Shown: positions 1-6,619, counted from the stretch's first letter. The stretch: DNA of 7,868 nucleotides from Acidobacteriota bacterium (GCA_013695405.1 JACDAO010000627.1:1-7868); one strand, 5' to 3'. Translations and numbers: made by a program. Notes: generated by a model not told the origin, from the letters alone.

Positions 1-981
1 GCGCGCCGCGGCCTGCAGCAGCGCCGGCATCCGGTGGGCGAGCAGCGCCGCGACGTCGCCACGGGTGACCCGCGCGACGCTGCCGATCGCCTTGAACTCG
101 GTCGGCAACGCGGCATCTTTCAGGCCGGTTTCGATCTCGTTGATCCGCGCGGCAACCTCCGGCAACGCCGGGTCGAGGGCCAGCGCGCGACGATAGTCGG
201 CCAGTGCGACGTCGTCCTGCCCTGCCGCGCGCGCCAGGTCGGCTCGCAGCGCCAGCGCGCGGGCGTCGCCGTCGTCGAGCGCGATGGCCCGATCGATCAG
301 CGTGCGGGCACGCGCGTCGTTGTCCAGGCGCTGTTCGACCTCGGCGAGGTCCCGATAGAGGAAGCCGCTGTCGGGTGAGGCCTTGAGTGCGCGGTCGTAG
401 GCGTCGCGGGCGTCGGCCAGCCGGCCTGCGCCGATCGCGGTGCGCGCCGAGGCGACGTCGCTCTGGACGGCGCGGAAGCGCAGGACTTCGACCCGACGCA
501 TCGCCACGCCGTCGGCCGGCGCCCGTTCGAGCACGGCCTGGTAGGACTCGAAGGCCTCGCCTTCCCGCCCGAGTTCGAGCAGCGCTTCGCCGCGGCCGAT
601 CAGGGCCGGGACGTAGCCCGGGGTGACACCGAGGACGCGGTCGAACGCCTGCAGCGCCACATCAGCCGTGCCCCTCGCCAGCGCGACGAAGCCGAGCGCG
701 GCCCGGGACGGGTAATACGACGGCGTCCGCTCGAGCACCTCGCGCAGGGTGCGGTCGGCGCCGCGCAGGTCACCGCCCTGCAGCTGCGCCCACGCGAGAT
801 TGTGGGCGCGCGCCGACGCGGCCAGTCGCGCCAGGTCCGGCGGCACGTCAGGACGCGGGTAGTCCGGATAGCGATCCGGACCCGGTGCCACGACCGCCGG
901 CGGCACGGTCCGTGCGCAGCCGGCTGCGGTGCCGAGCGCGATCAGCGCGGCCAGCGCGCTTCGCCGCCACCGCCGGGTCAC
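1..981 (-). CDS. TPR-repeat lipoprotein with C-terminal SLH-like segment (partial, runs off left edge)
   Basis: The reading frame is open from a GTG at 981-979 to the window edge: 327 codons with no stop, so the C-terminus is missing. The N-terminus has a short basic stretch (TRRWRR), a hydrophobic run and then Cys22 in the context GTAAGC, which looks like a lipoprotein signal although the lipobox -3 residue is Ala rather than the usual Leu. A Pro-rich linker (about 26-48) follows. Residues from about 60 to 272 are Ala/Leu-rich helical repeats with TPR spacing, the clearest being near 92-158 and 206-272 (for example ADYRRALALDP). Residues about 293-320 (AIGSVARVTRGDVAALLAHR) resemble an SLH module. 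TPR proteins scaffold complexes and SLH modules bind cell-wall polymers, so an envelope scaffold role is inferred. The GTG start overlaps the hflX stop as GTGA and has an AGGAAGG site 9 nt upstream. Its specific function is unknown. Confidence 0.8.
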   Translation of the reverse strand, partial: MTRRWRRSALAALIALGTAAGCARTVPPAVVAPGPDRYPDYPRPDVPPDLARLAASARAHNLAWAQLQGGDLRGADRTLREVLERTPSYYPSRAALGFVALARGTADVALQAFDRVLGVTPGYVPALIGRGEALLELGREGEAFESYQAVLERAPADGVAMRRVEVLRFRAVQSDVASARTAIGAGRLADARDAYDRALKASPDSGFLYRDLAEVEQRLDNDARARTLIDRAIALDDGDARALALRADLARAAGQDDVALADYRRALALDPALPEVAARINEIETGLKDAALPTEFKAIGSVARVTRGDVAALLAHRMPALLQAAAR

Positions 982-2267
982 AGCGACAGGCCTTCCTGCA
1001 GACGTTGCACAAGACGACGTGACACCTCCGCCTCGATGCTGACCCGGTCGCCGTCGGCGTCGTGACTCAGCACCCGGGCGACCCGGTAGAGCCGTTCGAT
1101 GGCCTCGCGGTCTTCGACTCGCGACTGGTCGAAGGACAACGTCACCCGCCGGGTGTCCAGTTCGAGTGCGCGCGCGACGTCGAGCAGCAGGTCGTCGACG
1201 CCGTCTCCGGTGGCCCCTGAAATCAGCAAGCAACCCGGGTAGGCTTGCCGCACGTGTTCCCGAGCGCCATGGTCGAGTCGATCGATCTTGTTGAAGACCA
1301 GCTGCGTCGGCACCTCGGCGGCGTCGACCTCGCCGAGGACGCGCCTGACCGCCTGCAGGTGACGCTCGTAGTCGTCGATCGAGGCGTCCACGACGTGCAG
1401 CAGCAGGTCGGCGTCGGCAACCTCCTCCAGGGTCGCGCGGAAAGCGGCCACCAGGGCATGGGGCAGGCGGTCGATGAAGCCGACCGTGTCCGACAGCACC
1501 GCACGCTGCCTGTTCGGCAGGCGTAATTCGCGGGTCAGCGGATCGAGCGTGACGAACAACGCGTCGGACGCCACCGCGCTGTCGTGGGTCAGGCGGTTGA
1601 ACAGCGTGGTCTTGCCGGCGTTGGTGTAGCCGACCAGGGCCACTGCGGGCGTCTCGCTGCGGCGGCGGCGGTCGCGCAACTGGCCGCGGCGCCGCCGGAC
1701 GTCGTCGAGGTCGTCGCCGAGCGCCTTGATGCGCAGGCGGATGCGGCGGCGGTCGGTTTCGAGCTTGGTCTCCCCGGGACCACGGGTGCCGATGCCGCCG
1801 CCGAGTCGTGACAGCGCGCTCGAGGCTCCGACCAGGCGTGGCAGCAGATATCGCAGCTGTGCCAGCTCCACCTGCAGCTTGCCCTCACGAGTGCGGGCGC
1901 GCCGCGCGAAGATGTCGAGGATCAACTGGGTGCGGTCGATGACGCGCAGCTCGAGGATCTTCTCGATGTTCCGCAACTGCGCGGGAGACAGCTCGTGATC
2001 GAAAATCACCAGCGTCAGTCCGGCCTCCGCGCACGCTGCCTTCAGGGTCTCGAGCTTGCCCGACCCGATCAAGGTTGCCGGGTCGGGCCGGGCGCGCTCC
2101 TGCATCAGGCGCAACACCGGCTCGATGGCGGCGGCGTCGGCCAGGCCGGCCAGTTCGTCGAGGGCGTCCTCGACGTGCGCACGCCGGGTCGGGCCGCTGG
2201 CGAGCCCGACCAGTGCCGCGCGTTCCCGGCCGTGATCGGTGTCGTGTCCGGGGTCGCTCGGTTGCAC
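978..2267 (-). CDS. hflX: HflX, ribosome-associated GTPase
   Basis: HflX is a translational GTPase-family protein that binds the 50S subunit and, in studied bacteria, splits or rescues stalled 70S ribosomes under stress. This 429-residue protein is full length. The N-terminal HflX domain (about 16-150) leads to the diagnostic glycine-rich segment LGGGIGTRGPGETKLETDRR (155-174), then a basic coiled linker (175-204). The G domain shows G1 GYTNAGKT (213-220), switch I FVTLDP (238-243), G3 DTVGF (260-264), G4 NKID (326-329) and a G5 reading SGATG (350-354), where the usual SA is SG. A C-terminal domain ends in RRLVQRLQEGLSL. The start is GTG at 2267. A GAGGTG site (2287-2282) sits 14 nt away, which is long, and an in-frame ATT at 2276 would be better spaced, so the N-terminus is slightly uncertain. 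The gene lies 22 bp after ybaK and overlaps the next gene by 4 bp. Confidence 0.96.
   Translation of the reverse strand: MQPSDPGHDTDHGRERAALVGLASGPTRRAHVEDALDELAGLADAAAIEPVLRLMQERARPDPATLIGSGKLETLKAACAEAGLTLVIFDHELSPAQLRNIEKILELRVIDRTQLILDIFARRARTREGKLQVELAQLRYLLPRLVGASSALSRLGGGIGTRGPGETKLETDRRRIRLRIKALGDDLDDVRRRRGQLRDRRRRSETPAVALVGYTNAGKTTLFNRLTHDSAVASDALFVTLDPLTRELRLPNRQRAVLSDTVGFIDRLPHALVAAFRATLEEVADADLLLHVVDASIDDYERHLQAVRRVLGEVDAAEVPTQLVFNKIDRLDHGAREHVRQAYPGCLLISGATGDGVDDLLLDVARALELDTRRVTLSFDQSRVEDREAIERLYRVARVLSHDADGDRVSIEAEVSRRLVQRLQEGLSL
991..997 (-). promoter_or_regulatory. Shine-Dalgarno for the TPR lipoprotein gene
   Basis: AGGAAGG on the minus strand lies inside the 3' end of hflX, 9 nt before the GTG at 981. 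It is one of the best ribosome binding sites in the window, and it decides the GTG start that overlaps the hflX TGA. It implies translational coupling with hflX. Confidence 0.65.
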
Positions 2268-2289
2268 GATTCGAATGGTAGCACCTCGA

Positions 2290-2763
2290 TCAGGCGCCGA
2301 TTCCCACCTCGACCGTGACCGCGCCGAGCGCCGTGGTCAGCGCCGCAGGCGGCAGGCTGACCAGCAGGCCCCGGGCGCCGCCGTTGACGTAGATTCGAGG
2401 CAACGCGAGCACCGTCCGCTCGACATAGGTCGGCAACCGCTGACGGGTGCCGAACGGCGACGTGCCGCCGAATCGGTACCCGGTGGCGCGCTGCGCGACG
2501 ACCGCCTCGCACGGGTCGATCCGCCGCACGCCGATCTGTCGCGCCAGCGCCTTGAGCGAAACCTCGCGGTCGCCATGGATCAGCATCAGCAGCAGCCGGC
2601 GGTGGGCGTCCTGCAGCACCAGCGTCTTGATGACGAGGTGCTCGTCGACGTCGAGTTCGCGGGCCGAGACGCGGGTGCCGCCGCGCTCTTCGTAGCGGTA
2701 CGGGTGCTCGTCGAACGCCACCCCGGCTGCGCGCAGGGCGCGAATCGCCGTCGTCGCGCTCAC
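2290..2763 (-). CDS. ybaK: YbaK/EbsC-family aminoacyl-tRNA deacylase
   Basis: The YbaK family hydrolyses mis-acylated tRNAs in trans (Cys-tRNA(Pro) for classical YbaK) and so acts in translation quality control in the cytosol. The 157-residue protein is about the usual single-domain length. Visible family marks are Lys46 in the VIKTLVL strand, GDREVSLKAL (64-73), the GGTSPFG loop (99-105) followed by RQRLPTYVE, and YVNGGARG (125-132). Substrate specificity cannot be read from the sequence; related members act on other mischarged tRNAs. The start is GTG at 2763-2761, overlapping the MFS stop as GTGA, with a GGAGG just upstream. The next gene, hflX, also serves translation, and the two probably share one transcript. 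Confidence 0.92.
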   Translation of the reverse strand: MSATTAIRALRAAGVAFDEHPYRYEERGGTRVSARELDVDEHLVIKTLVLQDAHRRLLLMLIHGDREVSLKALARQIGVRRIDPCEAVVAQRATGYRFGGTSPFGTRQRLPTYVERTVLALPRIYVNGGARGLLVSLPPAALTTALGAVTVEVGIGA

Positions 2764-3959
2764 GTCTCCTCCAGCGTTGGCCACGACGCCTGATCGATCC
2801 GGTCCTGCCACAGATAGCTGACCATCAGCGCGACCACCGTCAGGGTGATGACGCCGACGATGAAGACGCTGCGAATGCTGATCCGGGCGAGCACGCCGCT
2901 GGCAATCGGACTGAGCGACAGCCCGACCAGCGAGGCACTGGTCAACAGGCTGAAGCCCGTCGACCGGGACTGCTCCGGGATGACGTGGCCCGCGGCCGTG
3001 AACGAGGCGGTCATCGCGATGCCGATGGCAAAGCCGAAGACCACCGTCGCCACCAGCAACACCGGCAGCGGCGCGCCCGTGACGTAGGGCACCAGGCCGA
3101 CAGCCGCGACGATCGCGGTCAACCGCAGCAGCGTGCGCGGCGACCAGTGCTGCAGCAGGCGCTGGGTCAGCAGGTTGCCGGCCGCGCCGGCGGCCGCCCC
3201 GGCCGAGAACAGCAGGCCCGAGGCCAGCGCCACCTGATGTTCCGGCCAGCCGCTGCTGCCGAGGAACAGCGGCAGGACCGGGCCGAAGCTGCGATCGACC
3301 AGTTGCAGCGCGAAGATGACCCCGAGCAGCAGCACGAACTGCGGCAGCGCCGCGCCGTCGCCGAAGATCGGCGCCGCCGGCCGTTTCGGCGCGGGCGTGC
3401 GCGGCGCTTCGTGGAACCACCGCCAGACCAGCACGAACGCGGCCAGGTAGAACAGCGACGACACGAAGAAGGTCTGGCGGATGCCAATCGCGACCGCGAG
3501 CAACCCGCCGATCGCCGGCCCGATTGCCGGACCGAGCCGCTGCGCCGTCTGGACGGTGCCGATCGCGCTGGCCATCCGGTCGCGAGGCGCCGAGGCGGCG
3601 GCCATCGAAACCGCCAGCGCGCCGTAGCCGGCAAAGAACCCCTGCACGACACGTAACGCGAAGACGTGCCACGGTCGAGTGACCAGGCCCATCAGCACCA
3701 TCGTCACAACGAAGCACGCCAGCGACCGCAGGACCAGGAACTTGTCGCCGTAACGGTCGGCCAGGCGCCCCCAGAGCGGCGCGAGCAGCGCGGTCATCCC
3801 GGGCGTGACGCCGAGGCTGAGCCCCGACCACAAGGCGATATCGGCCGGCTCGCGCATGCCCAGCTGCGCGAAGTAAATCGGCAGGAACGGCATCACCAGG
3901 GTGAAGCCGGAGAAGCCGATGAAGCAGGCGCCGGCGATCGCCAGCAGATTACGGTTCAC
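2760..3959 (-). CDS. MFS transporter, DHA1 drug:H+ antiporter type (MdtG-like)
   Basis: This is a 399-residue inner-membrane protein of major facilitator length, consistent with 12 transmembrane helices, and probably a proton-driven exporter. The first helix region ends in FTLVMPFLPIYFAQLG, close to the MdtG pattern as I recall it. The loop 2-3 motif A is GRLADRYGDK (64-73). A motif C-like antiporter signature, RLGPAIGPAIGGLLA (141-155), marks helix 5. A charged central loop (about 180-200, rich in Arg, Lys and Pro) separates the two halves, and the second half repeats the hydrophobic pattern up to the polar tail ending LEET. The start is GTG at 3959; a nearby ATG at 3967 is out of frame and stops at once. 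There is no clear Shine-Dalgarno. The gene follows the acyl-CoA dehydrogenase by 46 bp and overlaps ybaK by 4 bp. The substrate is unknown. Confidence 0.9.
   Translation of the reverse strand: MNRNLLAIAGACFIGFSGFTLVMPFLPIYFAQLGMREPADIALWSGLSLGVTPGMTALLAPLWGRLADRYGDKFLVLRSLACFVVTMVLMGLVTRPWHVFALRVVQGFFAGYGALAVSMAAASAPRDRMASAIGTVQTAQRLGPAIGPAIGGLLAVAIGIRQTFFVSSLFYLAAFVLVWRWFHEAPRTPAPKRPAAPIFGDGAALPQFVLLLGVIFALQLVDRSFGPVLPLFLGSSGWPEHQVALASGLLFSAGAAAGAAGNLLTQRLLQHWSPRTLLRLTAIVAAVGLVPYVTGAPLPVLLVATVVFGFAIGIAMTASFTAAGHVIPEQSRSTGFSLLTSASLVGLSLSPIASGVLARISIRSVFIVGVITLTVVALMVSYLWQDRIDQASWPTLEET
2768..2772 (-). promoter_or_regulatory. Shine-Dalgarno for ybaK
   Basis: GGAGG on the minus strand lies within the last codons of the MFS gene, 4 nt before the ybaK GTG. 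It supports the short ybaK reading, starting at VSATTAIRAL, rather than a long upstream extension in the same frame, which would run antisense-like through the MFS gene. Confidence 0.6.
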
Positions 3960-3981
3960 GACGGCATCGGCCGGCCCCGGC

Positions 3982-4017
3982 CGTGGCTTACGAGTGAGGC
4001 GTCGCTTACGCGTGCGC
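3982..4017. repeat. Imperfect 18-bp tandem repeat over the acyl-CoA dehydrogenase stop
   Basis: Two adjacent 18-bp units (3982-3999 and 4000-4017) match at 14 of 18 positions. Each contains CGTNGCTTACG on the plus strand. Read on the minus strand, each unit carries an in-frame TAA, one being the real stop (4008-4006) and the other lying 18 nt further on (3990-3988). It looks like a small local duplication at the gene end. Confidence 0.55.
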
Positions 4018-5223
4018 CGGCTGGCCCGGCCACGGCGGCAGATCGCAGCGAGTCGACTTGTCGGTACGATAGCCGAGCAGGTAGTCAGCCTGCATCAGCG
4101 CGTGGATCTCGCGCGTGCCCTCGTAGATCACGGCGCCCTTGCAGTTGCGGTAGTAGCGGCCAACCGGGTACTCGTCCGAGTAGCCGTTGGCGCCATGGAT
4201 CTGCACCGCGTCGCCGGCGGCGCGTTCCGAGGCCACCGTCGCCATCCACTTGGCCAGGCTGGTCTCGCGCGTGTTGCGACGACCGATGTTCTTCATCCAG
4301 CCGGAGCGCATCCACAGCAGCCGCGACGTCTGGTAGTCGGCCTCCATCCGCGCCAGCATTTCCTTGACCAGCTGATGCTGGCCGATCTCGACGCCGAAGG
4401 TCTGTCGCTCCCGGGCGTAGCGAGCACTGGCATCGCGGCAGGCGCGGATCAGGCCGGTCGCGCCGGCCGCGACCGTATAACGGCCCTGGTCGAGCGCGAA
4501 CATCGCGATCTTGAAGCCTTCGCCTTCACGGCCGAGCAGGTTTTCTTCCGGGACCTCGACCTCGTCCATCTTGAAGAAGCCAGTGTTGCCGGCCAGGATG
4601 CCCCACTTCTGGGTCAGCGTGCCGCTCGAGAAACCGGCGAAGGCGCGTTCGACGATGAAAGCGCTGAGACCGCTGGCATCCTTGGCGCGCTTCTTCTCCA
4701 TGTCGCTCCAGGCGATCACCAGGAAGTGATCGGCGACGTCGGCCAACGAGATCCACATCTTCTCGCCGCTGAGGCGGTAGCGATCGCCCTGCTTGATGGC
4801 CACCGTCTGGATGCCGCGGGCATCGCTGCCGGCCGCCGGCTCGGTCAACCCGAAAGTGGCGATCTTCCGGCCCTGCGCCTGGGGCACGAGGTAGCGGCGC
4901 TTCTGGTCCTCGGTCCCCCAACTGAGCAGCGACAGGCTGTTGAGGCCGACGTGCACGGACAGGATCACCCGCAGCGAGGTGTCGATGGCCTCGAGTTCCT
5001 CGCTGGCCACGCCCAGGCTGAGGTAATCCATCCCGGCCCCGCCCCACTGCTCGGGCACGCAGATGCCCAGCAGCCCGAGGTCGGCCATCGTCGGCAACGT
5101 CTGCGGATCGAAGCGGTGCTCACGATCAAGCGCGGCGATGCGGGGACCGATGTCCCGGGCCGCCCATTCGCGCACGGTCTGCTCGAGCAGGCGATGCTCG
5201 TCAGTCAGGTCGAAGTCGATCAT
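4006..5223 (-). CDS. Acyl-CoA dehydrogenase (FAD-dependent)
   Basis: The enzyme oxidises an acyl-CoA to the 2,3-enoyl-CoA with FAD and passes electrons to ETF, in fatty-acid or amino-acid breakdown. The protein has 405 residues, a normal length. The N-terminal helical domain (about 5-120) includes LGLLGICVPEQWGGAGMD. The middle domain has the flavin loop FGLTEPAAGSDA (124-135) and the WIS segment (157-159). The C-terminal domain has RQTFG (273-277), QIHGANGY (341-348) and the catalytic-base motif IYEGTREIH with Glu368. The position of that Glu fits short/medium-chain or glutaryl-CoA-type members rather than isovaleryl-type ones. The exact substrate is not decidable; a glutaryl-CoA dehydrogenase-like activity is one option. 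The frame is open upstream for 14 more codons, but ATG at 5223 starts the conserved IDFDLTDEH and lies 4 nt after the methyltransferase stop, suggesting coupling; no Shine-Dalgarno is visible. Confidence 0.94.
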   Translation of the reverse strand: MIDFDLTDEHRLLEQTVREWAARDIGPRIAALDREHRFDPQTLPTMADLGLLGICVPEQWGGAGMDYLSLGVASEELEAIDTSLRVILSVHVGLNSLSLLSWGTEDQKRRYLVPQAQGRKIATFGLTEPAAGSDARGIQTVAIKQGDRYRLSGEKMWISLADVADHFLVIAWSDMEKKRAKDASGLSAFIVERAFAGFSSGTLTQKWGILAGNTGFFKMDEVEVPEENLLGREGEGFKIAMFALDQGRYTVAAGATGLIRACRDASARYARERQTFGVEIGQHQLVKEMLARMEADYQTSRLLWMRSGWMKNIGRRNTRETSLAKWMATVASERAAGDAVQIHGANGYSDEYPVGRYYRNCKGAVIYEGTREIHALMQADYLLGYRTDKSTRCDLPPWPGQPAHA

Positions 5224-5227
5224 CGAG

Positions 5228-5902
5228 TCAGGCTTTCGGCACCGGCTTGCGGAGCAGGACCTCACGGGTCTTGTTCTGCAGCAGCACGCTCTCGGTCACC
5301 GCCATGCCGGGAAACAGCCGGTCGATGTCGCGGTTCTGGAAGACGGTGCGCCGGGCATGGGAGGCCGGCGAGGTGCGGTGCTGCAGGTGCTGGGCATCGG
5401 TGATCACGTAGCGAGTGTAGGTCGCGGCGGTGTTGGCCACCGTCGAGAAAAAACACAGCACCACGCCGCCGGGCTTGACCCACTGCCCGACGCGCTGGCC
5501 GAGCGCCTTGGCCGCCGGCTTGTCGAGATAGTCGAACACGTCCCAGCAGAGAATCGCGTCGAAGCTCTCGGGCGCGTAGGTCAGGCGCGACGACAGCACC
5601 TCGGTCAGGGTCTCGAGTTGCCCGGCTCTGGTGAGGCGATCGAGGTCGCTGTACAGATCTTCGACCAGCAGTCTGCATCCGAGCTGCTCACCGAGGAAGG
5701 AGACGTTGCTGCCGACCACCGGGCCGAGATCGAGGACCACCGGCGAGGCACGCTGCCCCACCGCGGCGATGAACTTGGACAGGACTTTGGTGGCCACCGG
5801 TGGCCCGGCGGCCCGGGCACGATCGGTTCCGCTGCGCTCGCCCCCCCGGACCCAGCCCAGGATCCGTGAGGTCAGCGACCGGTCATCGGGAGGTACGGCC
5901 AC
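5228..5902 (-). CDS. Class I SAM-dependent methyltransferase
   Basis: This is a 224-residue soluble protein with a Rossmann-type SAM fold. Motif I is VVLDLGPVVGSN (55-66), in which the second glycine of the usual DxGxGxG is replaced by Val. The end of beta 2 carries the acidic pair in LLVEDLYSD (78-86), expected to bind the SAM ribose. Motif II is FDAILCWDVFDYLD (114-127), and KPGGVVLCFF (143-152) is the typical post-motif strand. The first 40 residues are basic and polar and may be disordered. The substrate is unknown; the pattern is that of small-molecule or generic UbiE-like enzymes. The start is GTG at 5902, chosen because it is the outermost start giving a full fold; there is no good ribosome site. 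It lies 53 bp after the bactofilin, with a stem-loop between, and 4 bp before the acyl-CoA dehydrogenase. Confidence 0.88.
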   Translation of the reverse strand: MAVPPDDRSLTSRILGWVRGGERSGTDRARAAGPPVATKVLSKFIAAVGQRASPVVLDLGPVVGSNVSFLGEQLGCRLLVEDLYSDLDRLTRAGQLETLTEVLSSRLTYAPESFDAILCWDVFDYLDKPAAKALGQRVGQWVKPGGVVLCFFSTVANTAATYTRYVITDAQHLQHRTSPASHARRTVFQNRDIDRLFPGMAVTESVLLQNKTREVLLRKPVPKA

Positions 5903-5924
5903 GGCAGGTCCGGAAGACGCAGGC

Positions 5925-5944
5925 GGGGAGCCCGGAGGCTCCCC
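5925..5944 (-). other. Perfect 8-bp stem-loop between bactofilin and methyltransferase
   Basis: On the minus strand GGGGAGCC, a TCCG loop and GGCTCCCC form an uninterrupted 8-bp GC-rich stem in the 53-bp gap, 11 nt after the bactofilin stop. No U-run follows, so it is not a textbook intrinsic terminator. It could be a weak terminator, an RNA-processing or 3'-end stabilising hairpin that raises bactofilin output relative to the downstream genes. The structure is seen directly; the role is inferred. Confidence 0.6.
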
Positions 5945-5955
5945 ACCGGCACGAG

Positions 5956-6504
5956 TCAGACCTTGACGCCGGCGGCGACCGGAGCTGCCGCCGGCTTGGC
6001 GTCGCTCTTGACCTCGACCTTCGGGACGCCGCCGTTGCGGTTCATGTCGATGGCGCCGCGGAAGTGCGCACCCTCGGCAATCGCGACCTTCGGCGACGTG
6101 ATGTCACCGTCGACCGAGCCGTTGTCGCGGATGTCGACCTTCTCGGACGCGTTGATGTTGCCGGTCACCTCGCCGAGCACCACCACGGCCTTGGCAAACA
6201 CCTGCGCCTTGATCTTGGCGTTGGTGCCGATCGTCAGCACGTTGTTGTTCAGCTCGATCTTGCCTTCGACCTGGCCTTCGATGGTCAGGTCCTCACTGCC
6301 GCTCAGTTCGCCCTTGATGATCACGGACTTGCCGATGTTGCCGATGCTCATGGCGCCTCTCTCTGTAACGCCCGGCGCGGGCCGGGTCGGGGCCGCGGGC
6401 GTAGGCTCGGCAGCCGCCGGGGGTGGTGCGGCAGCAACTGCCGGCGGCGTGGTGGGCGGCGCTGCGGGAGCAGGTTGCCGCGGCGCGTCATCGCGTTTCC
6501 ACAT
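5956..6504 (-). CDS. Bactofilin (DUF583 polymer-forming cytoskeletal protein)
   Basis: Bactofilins self-assemble without nucleotide into filaments or membrane-bound sheets that act as scaffolds for cell-shape or envelope enzymes. The 182-residue protein has a Pro/Ala-rich disordered head (about 8-45) after MWKRDD, a central right-handed beta-helix domain (about 53-155), and a short Ala/Lys-rich tail. The core shows the family's repeating strands: GKSVIIKGELSGSEDLTIEG, VEGKIELNNNVLTIG, KIKAQVFAKAVVVLGEVTG and DIRDNGSVDGDITSPKVAI. The start is ATG at 6504 with GGAGAG 7 nt upstream. Met52 (6351-6349) at the beginning of the core is preceded by a second good ribosome site, so a shorter product is possible. 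The gene is the first of the minus-strand unit and has a good promoter in front. The sequence style resembles acidobacterial bactofilins as I recall them. Confidence 0.95.
   Translation of the reverse strand: MWKRDDAPRQPAPAAPPTTPPAVAAAPPPAAAEPTPAAPTRPAPGVTERGAMSIGNIGKSVIIKGELSGSEDLTIEGQVEGKIELNNNVLTIGTNAKIKAQVFAKAVVVLGEVTGNINASEKVDIRDNGSVDGDITSPKVAIAEGAHFRGAIDMNRNGGVPKVEVKSDAKPAAAPVAAGVKV
6349..6364 (-). promoter_or_regulatory. Possible internal ribosome site and ATG within the bactofilin gene
   Basis: On the minus strand AGAGAGAGG (6364-6356) lies 4 nt before ATG 6351-6349 (Met52). It includes an AGA arginine codon, unusual among the CGN codons that dominate here. Translation from here would give a 131-residue bactofilin core without the Pro/Ala head. 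Confidence 0.4.
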
Positions 6505-6511
6505 GGTTCAA

Positions 6512-6517
6512 CTCTCC
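6512..6517 (-). promoter_or_regulatory. Shine-Dalgarno for bactofilin
   Basis: GGAGAG on the minus strand is 7 nt before the ATG at 6504 and fixes the long bactofilin start. Confidence 0.65.
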
Positions 6518-6561
6518 AGGAGTGGGTCTTGCAGGGTGGCGACGACCCAACGTCGCGCCGG

Positions 6562-6590
6562 AGTATATGGGAAGGCCGGAAACCTGTCTA
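6562..6590 (-). promoter_or_regulatory. Sigma70-type promoter for the bactofilin unit
   Basis: On the minus strand a -35 TAGACA (6590-6585) and a -10 TATACT (6567-6562) are separated by exactly 17 bp; each differs from consensus at one base. Transcription should begin near 6555-6553, leaving a leader of about 50 nt. A 6-bp inverted repeat (6539-6544 with 6551-6556) lies at the predicted 5' end of that leader. This is the only strong promoter seen for the minus-strand genes. Confidence 0.7.
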
Positions 6591-6619
6591 GGCCAAGCAG
6601 TGCCGCGATTTACGGGCGA

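Noticed and set aside
34..1065. Several plus-strand frames in the first kilobase
   Set aside because: They are opposite the TPR frame and the hflX end. The minus-strand frame has a signal, TPR periodicity and a good ribosome site, and is open for all 327 codons.
2290..3831. A 513-codon minus-strand frame suggesting a large fusion ending in YbaK
   Set aside because: Only the last 157 codons are YbaK. The upstream part overlaps the MFS gene in another frame and reads as Arg/Ala/Gly-rich shadow sequence. The GTGA overlap and GGAGG site support the short start.
3971..3980. Palindromic GGCCGG/CCGGCC sequence upstream of the MFS gene
   Set aside because: It is a short GC palindrome with a 2-nt centre, no terminator tail and no recognisable operator; chance is likely at this GC content.
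3901..5403. A 500-codon open frame on the plus strand
   Set aside because: It lies opposite the acyl-CoA dehydrogenase and parts of the MFS and methyltransferase genes, which have clear motifs. Its translation is low-complexity and matches no family I know; long antisense frames are expected at this GC content.
5925..5944. A classical rho-independent terminator for the bactofilin unit
   Set aside because: The stem is good, but no U-run follows on the minus strand, so I list it only as a stem-loop of uncertain role.
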